A stretch of DNA of 64,000 nt, from contig NZ_CP090960.1 of the NCBI RefSeq assembly GCF_021611515.1, positions 2,418,001 to 2,482,000 of the forward strand. Direction: 5' to 3'. Both the position numbers and the translations under genes were made by a program. Below the pieces are notes generated by a model, which was not told the DNA's origin, did no database searches, and saw only the letters and a program-made list of their open reading frames with translations. Positions 44,311-53,118 of this stretch are shown one piece after another. Position 1 is the first letter of the stretch. Each line of letters opens with the position of its first letter. The stretch is from Mariluticola halotolerans (lineage in GTDB: Bacteria; Pseudomonadota; Alphaproteobacteria; Rhizobiales; Devosiaceae).

Positions 44311-45513
44311 ATGAGCAGTGCAGGATTTATTCTTGCGATAAATTTTCTTGTCGGCGGTGTTTTTGCGCTGATTTTCGGGTTGATCGCGGCCTATGACAAG
44401 GCATACCGGTCAGCGCGCTGGTTTGCCTTTGCCTATGGCATGGGCATGGTCAATATGAGCTTTGAATTCGCGCTGCATTATTTTCCGGAATATTCGCGCT
44501 TTCTTGTGGTCGGCATTTTCACGACCTTTCTGATTTCTCTGCTATCGGGAATTGTGGGGCTTTATCGCCGCTTTAACGTGGAGCCACCTTATTATCTGCT
44601 GGTGGGCGTTTTCGCGATCTCGGTGGTGATCAACAATTATATCTATGACTTGCCACGTAGCGATCTGCTGCGTCAGCTATTGTATCAAGGCCCCTATATG
44701 GTTGCCCAGGGTCTTGCCGCTTTTGCAGTCTTCCGTTACGGGCGCCAGCGTCTGGAAATGGCGCTGGGTGTCATGCTGACGCTGAGTGGATTAAATTATC
44801 TGGCCAAACCTTTTGTCTCGGCGATGGTCGGGGGCCCCGGCCTGCGGCCGCAGGATTATGTCGATACCGCTTATGCGCTTTATTCGCAGACCATTGGGGC
44901 GTTTCTGGCCGTATCCCTCGGGGTGATGTTCGTGATGGTCTATGTTTATGACATGCTGGCTGACATTCGGGCTGAATCCGAAACCGACAGACTCTCTGGT
45001 CTGTTAAACCGCAGGGGTTTTGAGGCCCGTGTGGAGCAGCTTCGGCAAAGTGCAGTCATGCCGGCGACGCTGGTCATGTGTGACCTCGATCATTTCAAAC
45101 AGATCAATGACGAATTCGGGCATGTTGTGGGGGATCATGTGATTGAGGTGTTCTCCACCCAACTGCGATTGCTGGCACCGGAGACGGCAGTTGTTGGACG
45201 CATGGGGGGCGAGGAGTTTGCGGTTTTGCTGCCCATGGTCAATGTGATTGCCGGGCGGTTATTTGCGGAAAACGTGCGGGCGAGTTTTGCCAATATGCCA
45301 ATCCGCGACCTGCCGCGGCTGCGCCGGGTCACCGCCAGTTTCGGGGTGGCGGAAATGGAACATGGCGAGCCATATGCTTCAATGTTGCAACGGGCCGACA
45401 AGGCGCTTTATGACGCCAAGGCCGATGGGCGCAACCGCGTGTCTGTCGCAGCGCCCTTGCCGGCCTTCGACCGGCGCCGGACCGGTCAGTCTGACCGGCG
45501 GGCGCGGGCCTGA
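44311..45513 (+). CDS. Membrane-bound diguanylate cyclase
   Basis: A 400-residue protein with six or seven hydrophobic helices over residues ~5-220 and a C-terminal GGDEF domain with the variant but active-type motif GGEEF (MGGEEFAVLL). The Mg-binding DLDHFKQINDEFGHVVGD and TASFGVAEME are intact. No RxxD inhibitory site is evident before GGEEF. It would make c-di-GMP in response to a membrane signal. Its stop is 2 nt from the convergent deoD stop. Confidence 0.93.
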   Translation: MSSAGFILAINFLVGGVFALIFGLIAAYDKAYRSARWFAFAYGMGMVNMSFEFALHYFPEYSRFLVVGIFTTFLISLLSGIVGLYRRFNVEPPYYLLVGVFAISVVINNYIYDLPRSDLLRQLLYQGPYMVAQGLAAFAVFRYGRQRLEMALGVMLTLSGLNYLAKPFVSAMVGGPGLRPQDYVDTAYALYSQTIGAFLAVSLGVMFVMVYVYDMLADIRAESETDRLSGLLNRRGFEARVEQLRQSAVMPATLVMCDLDHFKQINDEFGHVVGDHVIEVFSTQLRLLAPETAVVGRMGGEEFAVLLPMVNVIAGRLFAENVRASFANMPIRDLPRLRRVTASFGVAEMEHGEPYASMLQRADKALYDAKADGRNRVSVAAPLPAFDRRRTGQSDRRARA

Positions 45514-45515
45514 TT

Positions 45516-46223
45516 TCAGGCATCCAAAGCCACGTCCAGTGCCAGTTCCACCATTTCATGCAGTGATGATTGACGCTGGCTGGAATCAATCTGGTCGCCG
45601 GTGATCAGGCAATCGGTCATGGTGCAGATGGCGAGGGCTTTGGCATCGAAGCGGGCCGCCAGCGTATAGAGGGCGGCCGCTTCCATCTCCACCGCCAAGA
45701 TGCCGTGATCGAGTAGTGCCCCATAGGATTTGGCGCCGTCGGGCACGTAAAAGACATCCGAGGAAACGATGGACCCGACATGGCTGGTAAAGCCGCGGTC
45801 CCTGGCAAGGTTTACGGAGGCTGCGAGCAAGTCGTAATCTGCGAAGGGGGCATATTGATAGGGCGCGAAAATCTGGTTCATGGCGCTGTCGGTGGCGGCC
45901 GTCATGGCAATCACCAGATCACGCACCTTGACCTTGGCGGAGAGGCCGCCACAGGTGCCGACACGAATGAGATTTTTGACCCCGTAGATATCGAGCAGTT
46001 CATGCACGTAAATGGCAAGGGATGGCTGGCCCATGCCGGTTGCCTGCACGGAAACCGGTTTGCCCTTCCATGTGCCGGTATAGCCCAGGCAATTGCGCAC
46101 GCCATTGACCTGGCGTGGTGCGTCAAAAAAAGTTTCTGCAATCCATTTGGCGCGTAACGGGTCACCGGGTAGCAGAACGGTTTCAGCGTAATCGCCCTTT
46201 TGGGCTTCATTATGGGGTGTCAT
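45516..46223 (-). CDS. deoD: Purine nucleoside phosphorylase DeoD-type
   Basis: A 235-residue hexameric PNP reversibly cleaving purine (deoxy)ribonucleosides with phosphate for purine salvage. Seen are LLPGDPLRAKWIAETF, GMGQPSLAIYVHELL with RVGTCGGL (phosphate site), VEMEAAALYTLA (ribose site) and TMTDCLITG (catalytic Asp). It is divergent from the ArsR gene and convergent with the cyclase gene, so it has its own promoter. Confidence 0.95.
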   Translation of the reverse strand: MTPHNEAQKGDYAETVLLPGDPLRAKWIAETFFDAPRQVNGVRNCLGYTGTWKGKPVSVQATGMGQPSLAIYVHELLDIYGVKNLIRVGTCGGLSAKVKVRDLVIAMTAATDSAMNQIFAPYQYAPFADYDLLAASVNLARDRGFTSHVGSIVSSDVFYVPDGAKSYGALLDHGILAVEMEAAALYTLAARFDAKALAICTMTDCLITGDQIDSSQRQSSLHEMVELALDVALDA

Positions 46224-46344
46224 GATGTGGCGGGCTCCCTGAGCATTTGGTCAAACCCTGCCATTGGTTTGCGTTACGGGCAAGCACAAGTCGCCGGTTG
46301 ACTTGGCGGCGCGATTTCGCAAACCTCACCGAAGTGGCAATTGC

Positions 46345-46695
46345 ATGCAGACCATTTCGATGCCGGACAATATTGATGACATTCTGGCAGCCTTGGCTGA
46401 TCCGACGCGGCGGGCAATCCTGACCCGCCTGTCGGCAGGCCCGGCGCGGGTGACGGATCTTGCGGCGCCGTTTGCCATGTCGCTCAATTCGGTTTCCAAA
46501 CATATCCGTATTCTCGAACGGGCCGACCTGGTGGTCCGGTTCCGGGAAGGGCGGGAGCATGTGCTGACCTTCAATCCTGGCCCGGTGGCGGCGGCACAAT
46601 GCTGGCTGAGCGGGCAGCAACAGGCATGGGCGGATAATCTTGATGCGCTTGACGCACAGCTTGTGGCGACGGACACGCATATACAGGATGCCTGA
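46345..46695 (+). CDS. ArsR-family winged-helix regulator
   Basis: A ~116-residue ArsR/SmtB-type regulator. The domain ILAALADPTRRAILTRLSAG and the recognition helix AMSLNSVSKHIRILERADLV followed by the wing VVRFREGREHVLTF are clear. No metal-binding cysteine pair occurs in the recognition helix, and the C-terminal tail (CWLSGQQQAWADNLDAL) fits the non-metal subgroup often placed next to AHSA1/SRPBCC genes, though none is here. The start at 46345 or the Met six codons later are both possible. Target unknown; deoD is divergent. Confidence 0.88.
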   Translation: MQTISMPDNIDDILAALADPTRRAILTRLSAGPARVTDLAAPFAMSLNSVSKHIRILERADLVVRFREGREHVLTFNPGPVAAAQCWLSGQQQAWADNLDALDAQLVATDTHIQDA

Positions 46696-46758
46696 TGACT
46701 TGACCTTTACCCCGTTCTTGCGCCATTTAGCGGCACGCATAGCACAAGGGTTTTGTTC

Positions 46759-47364
46759 ATGGACAAGTTCACTACATTGACCGGGGTCGCCGCGCCGCTG
46801 CCGATCATCAATATCGACACCGACATGATCATCCCGAAGCAGTATCTGAAGACCATCAAGCGCACCGGGCTGGGCACCGCCTTGTTCTCGGAAATGCGCT
46901 ATAATGACGATGGTAGCGAAAACCCTGATTTTGTTCTCAACAAGCCTGCTTACCGCGATGCGAAAATCATTGTCGCCGGCGATAATTTCGGTTGCGGCTC
47001 CAGCCGCGAGCACGCGCCATGGGCTTTGCTGGATTTTGGTATCCGTTGTGTGATCGCGACAAGCTTTGCCGATATTTTTTATAACAACTGTTTCAAGAAC
47101 GGCATTCTGCCGATCATTGTGACGCCGGAACAATTGGCGCTTTTGATGGATGATGCCGAGCGTGGGTCAAACGCTACGGTGACCGTTGATCTGGTCAGCC
47201 AGACGATTTCGGGCCCCGATGGTGGGTCGGTGCACTTTGATATCGATCCGGCGCGCAAGCAGACCCTGCTTGAAGGACTTGATGATATTGCGGTGACCTT
47301 GAAACATGCCGGCGATATCTCCGGGTATGAAACGCATATGGCTGAAGACCGCCCCTGGGTTTAG
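46759..47364 (+). CDS. leuD: 3-isopropylmalate dehydratase small subunit
   Basis: A 201-residue swivel-domain partner of LeuC. The N-terminus [20 protein letters not shown] with [16 protein letters not shown] is typical, as are [17 protein letters not shown] and [17 protein letters not shown]. It starts the leuD-ridA-leuB run. Confidence 0.97.
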   Translation: MDKFTTLTGVAAPLPIINIDTDMIIPKQYLKTIKRTGLGTALFSEMRYNDDGSENPDFVLNKPAYRDAKIIVAGDNFGCGSSREHAPWALLDFGIRCVIATSFADIFYNNCFKNGILPIIVTPEQLALLMDDAERGSNATVTVDLVSQTISGPDGGSVHFDIDPARKQTLLEGLDDIAVTLKHAGDISGYETHMAEDRPWV

Positions 47365-47381
47365 GCGAACAGGGAACAGCC

Positions 47382-47771
47382 ATGGTCAAGCATATTTCAT
47401 CAGGGTCGCCGTTTGAGGCGAAAATCGGTTACGCACGGGCGGTTGTCGACAAGGACATGATCTATGTCTCGGGCACGACCGGCTATGACTATGCCAATAT
47501 GGTGATGCCCGCGGATGTGGGTGCCCAGGCCAGGAATGCATTGGCCACCATTGGCAAGGCGCTTGAAGAAGCCGGGTCCTCGCTTAAGGACGTGGTGCGG
47601 GTACGCTATTATCTGGCTGACGCATCGCTGGTCGATGGGGTGATCGAGGCCGTCGGGCCGGTTTTCACCGAGATCCGGCCGGCCGCGACCATGGTGATTG
47701 CCACCATGATCGAAGATGCCATGAAAATTGAAATTGAAGTGACCGCGCGGATCGGCGCTCACGCTTCTTAA
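47382..47771 (+). CDS. RidA family protein
   Basis: A 129-residue member of the YjgF/YER057c/UK114 (Rid) family. The segments [28 protein letters not shown] and [13 protein letters not shown] with the Arg that binds imines/enamines in RidA are present, followed by [14 protein letters not shown]. RidA proteins hydrolyse reactive 2-aminoacrylate. Its position between leuD and leuB suggests protection of, or coupling to, branched-chain amino-acid metabolism, an inference. Subfamily (RidA versus Rid4-7) not resolved. Confidence 0.87.
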   Translation: MVKHISSGSPFEAKIGYARAVVDKDMIYVSGTTGYDYANMVMPADVGAQARNALATIGKALEEAGSSLKDVVRVRYYLADASLVDGVIEAVGPVFTEIRPAATMVIATMIEDAMKIEIEVTARIGAHAS

Positions 47772-47799
47772 AAAAGACAAGCACAAGAAAGTTCTGATC

Positions 47800-48897
47800 A
47801 TGTCCGAGAAACTCTTCCTGCTGCCAGGTGATGGCATTGGCACCGAGATTATGGCCGAAGTGGTCAAGCTGATCGAGTGGCTCAATGCTGCGGGCAAGAC
47901 GGATTTCACCTATGAAAGCGGTCTTGTGGGTGGTTGCGCCTATGACGCCTGCGGCGAGGCGATCTCGGAAGCGGATATGGCAAAGGCGCTGGCTGCTGAC
48001 GCGGTAATCTTTGGCGCGGTGGGCGGGCCGAAATGGGATGATGTGCCCTATGAGCAGCGTCCTGAGGCGGGTCTGTTGCGCCTGCGCAAGGATTTGCAGT
48101 TGTTTGCCAATCTGCGCCCGGCCATTTGCTACCCCGCGCTCGCCGATGCTTCCGCTCTCAAGCGGGAGCTTGTTGAGGGGCTTGATATCCTGATCGTGCG
48201 CGAATTGACCGGCGGCGTTTATTTTGGCGAGCCGAAGGAAATTACCGAGCTTGGCAATGGCCAGAAGCGGGCCGTGGATACCCAGGTCTATGAAAGCTAT
48301 GAGATCGACCGGATTTGCCGGGTGGCATTTGATTTGGCGCGGACCCGCGGCAAGCTGGTGCATTCCGCCGACAAGAAGAATGTGATGAAATCAGGCGTGC
48401 TGTGGGATGAGGTCGCCCATCAGGTGGCAAGGGACTATACTGACGTTACCTTTGAGCACATCCTGGCAGACAATTGTGCCATGCAGCTGGTGCGCAATCC
48501 CAAACAGTTTGACGTGATTGTTACCGACAACCTGTTCGGTGATATTCTCTCCGATGCTGCAGCCATGCTGACTGGTTCGCTTGGCATGCTGCCGTCTGCG
48601 TCGCTTGGGGCGCCGGATCCCTCAACAGGCAAGCGCAAGGCGCTTTATGAGCCGGTACACGGGTCTGCACCGGATATCGCGGGCAAGGGCGTCGCCAATC
48701 CGATTGCGATGGTTGCCTCGTTCGCAATGGCTTTGCGTTATTCGTTCAACATGGTTGAACTGGCCGATCAGGTGGAAGCGGCGATTGCCGGGGTGCTGGG
48801 CGATGGCTTGCGCTCGGCCGACATCATGCAGGATGGTTGCCGTCAGGTTGGTACCGAGGAAATGGGCGCGGCGATTATTGCCAAGCTGTCCGCATAA
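47800..48897 (+). CDS. leuB: 3-isopropylmalate dehydrogenase
   Basis: A 365-residue NAD-dependent oxidative decarboxylase converting 3-isopropylmalate to the 2-oxoisocaproate precursor. Visible are [28 protein letters not shown], the [13 protein letters not shown] loop, [23 protein letters not shown] and [20 protein letters not shown]. Length and motifs are standard. It closes the leuD-ridA-leuB run; 72 nt downstream begin three outer-membrane-type genes. Confidence 0.97.
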   Translation: MSEKLFLLPGDGIGTEIMAEVVKLIEWLNAAGKTDFTYESGLVGGCAYDACGEAISEADMAKALAADAVIFGAVGGPKWDDVPYEQRPEAGLLRLRKDLQLFANLRPAICYPALADASALKRELVEGLDILIVRELTGGVYFGEPKEITELGNGQKRAVDTQVYESYEIDRICRVAFDLARTRGKLVHSADKKNVMKSGVLWDEVAHQVARDYTDVTFEHILADNCAMQLVRNPKQFDVIVTDNLFGDILSDAAAMLTGSLGMLPSASLGAPDPSTGKRKALYEPVHGSAPDIAGKGVANPIAMVASFAMALRYSFNMVELADQVEAAIAGVLGDGLRSADIMQDGCRQVGTEEMGAAIIAKLSA

Positions 48898-48969
48898 GGG
48901 TTTCGACGCGAAGGTTTGACTTTGCGGAGATCGCGTGGCTTTCTGAGTGATGAAGCGGTTGGGGAAAAT

Positions 48970-49530
48970 ATGGCGTTTGCACGGTTAGTTGCTATTTTGG
49001 GCATGATGCTTGTAGGCGCCACGGCGGCTTCGGCGCAGGATTTCGGCGTGGCGGAAATTCGTGGCGGCTTTCTGGCACATTCCGTGGATGAAAAAGGGCC
49101 TGGCGGGGAGTTGCTGAATTTTACCCGCTGGGAAGATATTTCGGTCGAATTGCTTTTTCGGTCCCCGGATGCGGATTTATTCCGCTGGATCGGTTCACCC
49201 AAACCGAACCTTGGCGCGACCGTGAATTTTGGTGGCCGCGAGAGCATGATCCATCTCGGCCTGACCTGGCAGGTGCCGGTATTCGACACGCCAGTATTCA
49301 TTGAAGGCACATTTGGGGGGGCTTTGCATAATGGTGCCCTCACCAATGCCAATGCGCCGGCGCGTGATCTGGGATGTTCGCTGCTGTTTTACGAATCGGC
49401 CGGCATCGGCATGAATGTCTCGGACAATGCAACGGTCATGCTCGCGTGGGAACATGCCTCGAGTGCCAATATTTGTGCGCCCAATCGGGGCCTGACCAAT
49501 ATCGGGGTCAAGGTCGGCTACAAGTTCTGA
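48970..49530 (+). CDS. Acyloxyacyl hydrolase/PagL-like secreted protein (copy 1)
   Basis: A 186-residue protein with a signal peptide (MAFARLVAILGMMLVGATAA, cleaved after ASA) and alternating beta-strands ending in Phe (VGYKF), as expected of a small outer-membrane beta-barrel. It belongs to the acyloxyacyl hydrolase/PagL family, which removes an acyl chain from lipid A. The H-x-S pair typical of the PagL active site appears in WEHASSANICAP. Two cysteines (LGCSLLF, NICAP) are conserved in the paralogues. It is the first of three tandem copies. Enzymatic activity is not proven by sequence. Confidence 0.75.
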   Translation: MAFARLVAILGMMLVGATAASAQDFGVAEIRGGFLAHSVDEKGPGGELLNFTRWEDISVELLFRSPDADLFRWIGSPKPNLGATVNFGGRESMIHLGLTWQVPVFDTPVFIEGTFGGALHNGALTNANAPARDLGCSLLFYESAGIGMNVSDNATVMLAWEHASSANICAPNRGLTNIGVKVGYKF

Positions 49531-49668
49531 GCCTTTCCTATGGAAACATGTGTGTTTCTGTTGCCTGAAAACCACTTTGATGCTGAGGAACTGGATAGGA
49601 TGATTGTCTTGTCTTGACCGGTTCACGTTCCCGGTTCAAGTTTACGGCGAAATCGGGGCAAAGTTGCA

Positions 49669-50274
49669 ATGCGTTGGCGGAATTGGTTGGTTGCGGTATT
49701 GGGGCTGTGCGCAGCGCCAGCGCAGGCTGCAGGATTTGATGTAAAAGAAATGGCGCGCAACCTTGGGGTGTCCGAGGTGCGAGCTGGTTTATTTTTGCAT
49801 GATGTCGAACTGAAATATGGTTTTCCCTTCGCGCTCGATTATTCGACTGTCAATCTTGCGAATTGGCAGAACCTGAATACCGAGGTTTTGTTCGCCCTGC
49901 CTGATGCCGATATTCTGCACTGGCTCGGATCACCGCGATTGGGGTTGAGTACGTCGCTGAATTTTGCCGGCAAGGAAAGCTATGCCCGTTTGGCTGCGGT
50001 CTGGCACGTGCCGGTTTTTGAAACCGGGATTTTCGTTGAGCCCATGCTGGGTGGTGCCATTCACAATGGCTATTTGGAAAATGCGCCTGCCGGACAGCGT
50101 AACCTTGGTTGTCGCTTCCTTTATTTCTACGGTGCCAATGTCGGCTACGAGATTACCGATACAATGAGCGCGATGGTAACGGTTGAGCATGCGTCGCACT
50201 GGGCGCAGTGTGAGCCGACTGCCAATGACGGAATTAACCGGCTTGGTGTTCGCGTTGGCTGGAAACTGAATTGA
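49669..50274 (+). CDS. Acyloxyacyl hydrolase/PagL-like secreted protein (copy 2)
   Basis: A 201-residue paralogue of the preceding gene with signal peptide MRWRNWLVAVLGLCAAPAQA. It keeps LGVSEVRAGLFLHDVELKYG, WLGSPRLGLSTSLNFAGKES, the barrel strand WHVPVFETGIFVEPMLGGAI and the putative catalytic H-x-S in VEHASHWAQCEP, followed by NDGINRLGVRVGWKL. It is closer to copy 3 than to copy 1. It lies 138 nt downstream of copy 1 and its stop is 2 nt from the copy 3 start. Confidence 0.75.
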   Translation: MRWRNWLVAVLGLCAAPAQAAGFDVKEMARNLGVSEVRAGLFLHDVELKYGFPFALDYSTVNLANWQNLNTEVLFALPDADILHWLGSPRLGLSTSLNFAGKESYARLAAVWHVPVFETGIFVEPMLGGAIHNGYLENAPAGQRNLGCRFLYFYGANVGYEITDTMSAMVTVEHASHWAQCEPTANDGINRLGVRVGWKLN

Positions 50275-50276
50275 TC

Positions 50277-50909
50277 ATGTGGCGAAGGTTGACCCGGAAA
50301 ATCGCCTTTATTTTTGCGGGACTGGCGGTTCTGACCGGCGTGTTGGTCGTACCTGTGCGGGCGGAAGGGTTCGATGCCGCTGAAATGGCGCGTGGGCTGG
50401 GGATTTCCGAATTGCGGGCCGGTATCATGGTGCATGATATTGAGACCAGTCCGTTCCGGCCCCTGTTTGTGCACTTTGAAAGTGTCGATCTCAGCAAGTG
50501 GCAGAACCTCAATGTTGAACTGCTGTTTGATTTGCCTGAAAGCGATGCCATGTACTGGCTTGGGTCGCCACGCCTGGGGCTTGCGGGGTCGCTGAACTTT
50601 GTCGGCAAGGAAAGCTATGCCCGGCTGGCCGCTGTGTGGCATGTGCCGGTTTTCGAGACCGGAATTTTTGTCGAACCCATGCTCGGCGGCACGGTGCATA
50701 ATGGCTATCTCGACAATGCCCCCGCCGATCGGCGCAACCTTGGGTGCCGTTTTCTCTTCCAGTATGGGATGAATCTTGGTTATGAGGTGACCGATAAACT
50801 TTCGGCCATGTTCACTGTCGAACATTCCTCTCATCTATGGCTTTGCGGCGAGCAGACCAATGATGGTGTTAATCGCGCCGGGTTCCGCCTGGGGTGGAAA
50901 CTCGACTGA
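50277..50909 (+). CDS. Acyloxyacyl hydrolase/PagL-like secreted protein (copy 3)
   Basis: A 210-residue third paralogue with a longer signal segment (RKIAFIFAGLAVLTGVLVVP). Conserved blocks are LGISELRAGIMVHDIE, the segment YWLGSPRLGLAGSLNFVGKE, VFETGIFVEPMLGGTVHNGY and VEHSSHLWLCGEQ, where H-S-S keeps the H-x-S spacing. The C-terminus GFRLGWKLD lacks a terminal aromatic residue. The Glu that completes the PagL triad in Pseudomonas is not obvious in any of the three copies. Coupled to copy 2 by proximity. Confidence 0.75.
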   Translation: MWRRLTRKIAFIFAGLAVLTGVLVVPVRAEGFDAAEMARGLGISELRAGIMVHDIETSPFRPLFVHFESVDLSKWQNLNVELLFDLPESDAMYWLGSPRLGLAGSLNFVGKESYARLAAVWHVPVFETGIFVEPMLGGTVHNGYLDNAPADRRNLGCRFLFQYGMNLGYEVTDKLSAMFTVEHSSHLWLCGEQTNDGVNRAGFRLGWKLD

Positions 50910-51027
50910 TTTTTCGGCCCCGGGCAAAAATGTGCCCCATGTCTGAAACTATTTCGCTCAGGTCTTCGTAACTGCTGTCACCTTGCCCGATCAAAGGGCG
51001 CGACAAAGCAGAACAATGGAGACGAAA

Positions 51028-51633
51028 ATGAACACCAATTTTATCAAGCCGCTTATGCTGAGTGCTGCCCTGGCCTTGACGGCTGGCGCGCTCACCCCGA
51101 TCCCCGCTTTTGCCGATGACACCATGATGTCAGCCGGCGCAATGGCCAGCGAATCCACCGTCATGGTTGGCGGCGCGGCCATGTATCCGAGCAAGAACAT
51201 CATTGAGAACGCGGTCAATTCCAAGGACCACACCACGCTGGTTGCCGCCGTCAAGGCTGCAGACCTTGTTGATGCGCTCTCGGGCAAGGGCCCGTTCACC
51301 GTATTTGCGCCGGTCAATGCCGCTTTTACAGCGCTGCCGGCCGGTACTGTCGAGACGTTGTTGAAGCCTGAGAACAAGGACCAGCTGACCAAGATCCTGA
51401 CCGCCCATGTGGTTGCCGGTGATATCAGTGCTCAAGACCTGATGACCAAGGGCAAGGACAAGAACGGGTATGCCATGAAGACGCTTTCGGGTGATGTTCT
51501 GGTCGCGTTCAACCGCGGTGGTTATGTCTATATCGTTGATGAAAATGGTGGTTCGGCCAAGGTGACGATCTCTGACGTCAACCAGTCGAATGGCGTCATT
51601 CACGTGGTCAACAAGGTGCTGCTGCCCAAATAA
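51028..51633 (+). CDS. Secreted fasciclin-domain protein
   Basis: A 201-residue exported protein: signal peptide (KPLMLSAALALTAGALTPIP, ending AFA), a Met/Ala/Ser-rich linker, and one FAS1 domain. The domain shows the H1 motif KGPFTVFAPVNAAFTALPAG and the H2-region ILTAHVVAGDISAQDLM ending NGVIHVVNKVLLPK. FAS1 domains mediate adhesion or periplasmic protein contacts; no enzymatic role is expected. ATG 51028 is preferred because GGAG precedes it by 7 nt. A strong terminator follows. Confidence 0.93.
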   Translation: MNTNFIKPLMLSAALALTAGALTPIPAFADDTMMSAGAMASESTVMVGGAAMYPSKNIIENAVNSKDHTTLVAAVKAADLVDALSGKGPFTVFAPVNAAFTALPAGTVETLLKPENKDQLTKILTAHVVAGDISAQDLMTKGKDKNGYAMKTLSGDVLVAFNRGGYVYIVDENGGSAKVTISDVNQSNGVIHVVNKVLLPK

Positions 51634-51656
51634 GGGCGCATGCTGACCGACGGGTC

Positions 51657-51689
51657 AAAGGAGGTCCGCTACTGGCGGGCCTCCTTTTT
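51657..51689 (+). terminator. Rho-independent terminator of the fasciclin gene
   Basis: AAAGGAGG-t-CCGC pairs with GCGG-GCCTCCTTT with a short loop and ends in TTTTT, 23 nt after the stop codon. Confidence 0.92.
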
Positions 51690-51968
51690 CATTGGCGTTT
51701 TGAGTGGCAATCTCATTGACTTCGGGACGAATGCGCGCCAAAAAGCACACCTGTTTTCATGGAGCGCATGTGATGCACGGCAGTTTTGCCCTCATTGCTG
51801 ACATAAACAAGGTGGGCACATATGTGCCGGCCAGCGCTCTCACATCTAAAAAAACCAAAAAAACCCTCTGATCGTCTTCCCTGTGCCACCTCCCGCCAGG
51901 GAGTGGCGAGAAGGTAAAGGCAGCGTGCCCGCCGGGTGCGCGCGGGGGTCAGGTTAGAGGAAAATCAA
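51690..51968. other. Upstream region of asd, no gene
   Basis: About 280 nt without a coding frame. It holds the perfect 14-bp palindrome at 51815-51828 (listed separately), an A-rich stretch (51848-51866) and a GC-rich run just before the asd ribosome binding site. The asd promoter should lie here. Confidence 0.5.
51815..51828. promoter_or_regulatory. Perfect 14-bp palindrome upstream of asd
   Basis: GGCACATATGTGCC is self-complementary over its whole length, 141 nt upstream of the asd start and far from the preceding terminator. It has the form of a dimeric regulator's operator. No regulator gene adjoins and the factor is unknown. Confidence 0.4.
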
Positions 51969-53006
51969 ATGGGTTATCGTGTAGCTGTCGTCGGAGCCAC
52001 AGGCAATGTGGGCCGGGAAATGCTCAATATCTTGAGTGAACGCAATTTTCCGGCGGATGAAATCATTCCGCTGGCATCGTCGCGTTCGACGGGACGAGAA
52101 GTCAGTTATGGCGACAAGACCCTGAAGTGCCGCAACCTTGAGACATTCGATTTTACCGGGGTTGATTTCTGCCTTATGAGCGCCGGGTCATCGGTCTCAA
52201 AACAATATGCCCAACAGATCGGCAAGACTGGTTGCGTCGTTATCGATAATTCCAGCCAGTGGCGTTATGATTCGAACGTTCCTCTTATTGTGCCGGAAGT
52301 GAACGGTGACGTTCTTGATGCCTATATGGCCAAGAATGACCGGATGAACATTATCGCCAATCCGAACTGTTCGACGGCGCAATTGGTTGTTGCGTTGAAG
52401 CCCTTGCATGATGTCGCCCAGATTACCCGGATTGTGGTTTCGACCTATCAGTCCGTATCCGGTGCCGGCAAGGAAGGCATTGACGAATTGTGGACCCAGA
52501 CCAAGGGCATTTTTGTCAATGACCGACCTGAGGCCCAGAAGTTCCCCAAGCAGATCGCGTTCAATGTCATTCCTGAAATCGATGTGTTCATGGAAGATGG
52601 ATACACCAAGGAAGAATGGAAAATCCTGGCCGAGACCAAGAAAATGCTCGATCCCAAGATCAAGGTGACGGCAACAGCCGTGCGCGTGCCGGTCTTTGTG
52701 GGTCATGCTGAGGCGGTCAATATCGAATTTGCCAAGCCGATTTCGGCAGATGAAGCACGCGATGTGTTGCGTGAGGCGCCGGGGGTCATGGTGATCGACA
52801 AGCGGGAGCCGGGTGGTTACATCACGCCTGTTGAATCACAGGGCGAAGACGCTTCCTTTGTCAGCCGTATCCGCGAGGATTCTACTGTTGAGCATGGCAT
52901 TGCAATGTGGGTCGTCTCGGACAATCTGCGCAAGGGTGCTGCATTGAATACGATCCAGATCGCCGAGACGATGATCGCGCGCGGCCTGATGAAGAAGGCC
53001 AACTAA
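51969..53006 (+). CDS. asd: Aspartate-semialdehyde dehydrogenase
   Basis: A 345-residue NADPH-dependent enzyme reducing aspartyl phosphate to aspartate semialdehyde for Lys, Met, Thr and diaminopimelate synthesis. It has the Rossmann loop RVAVVGATGNVGREML, the SAGSSVSKQYA loop, VIDNSSQWRYD, the catalytic Cys in IIANPNCSTAQLV, VSTYQSVSGAGKEG and the catalytic His/Arg region VRVPVFVGHAEAVNIEF. ATG 51969 has AGAGGAAAA upstream. It appears to be transcribed alone. Confidence 0.98.
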   Translation: MGYRVAVVGATGNVGREMLNILSERNFPADEIIPLASSRSTGREVSYGDKTLKCRNLETFDFTGVDFCLMSAGSSVSKQYAQQIGKTGCVVIDNSSQWRYDSNVPLIVPEVNGDVLDAYMAKNDRMNIIANPNCSTAQLVVALKPLHDVAQITRIVVSTYQSVSGAGKEGIDELWTQTKGIFVNDRPEAQKFPKQIAFNVIPEIDVFMEDGYTKEEWKILAETKKMLDPKIKVTATAVRVPVFVGHAEAVNIEFAKPISADEARDVLREAPGVMVIDKREPGGYITPVESQGEDASFVSRIREDSTVEHGIAMWVVSDNLRKGAALNTIQIAETMIARGLMKKAN

Positions 53007-53118
53007 CCAGTTCAATCGGTGCGTCTGTCAGACGGGTCAATGCAAGTTGAGCGTTTGACAGGCGTGGCGGTTTGGTTTGCCGGGTTCTCTCAATCCGTTT
53101 CCGCCAAGGTTTAAGCTG

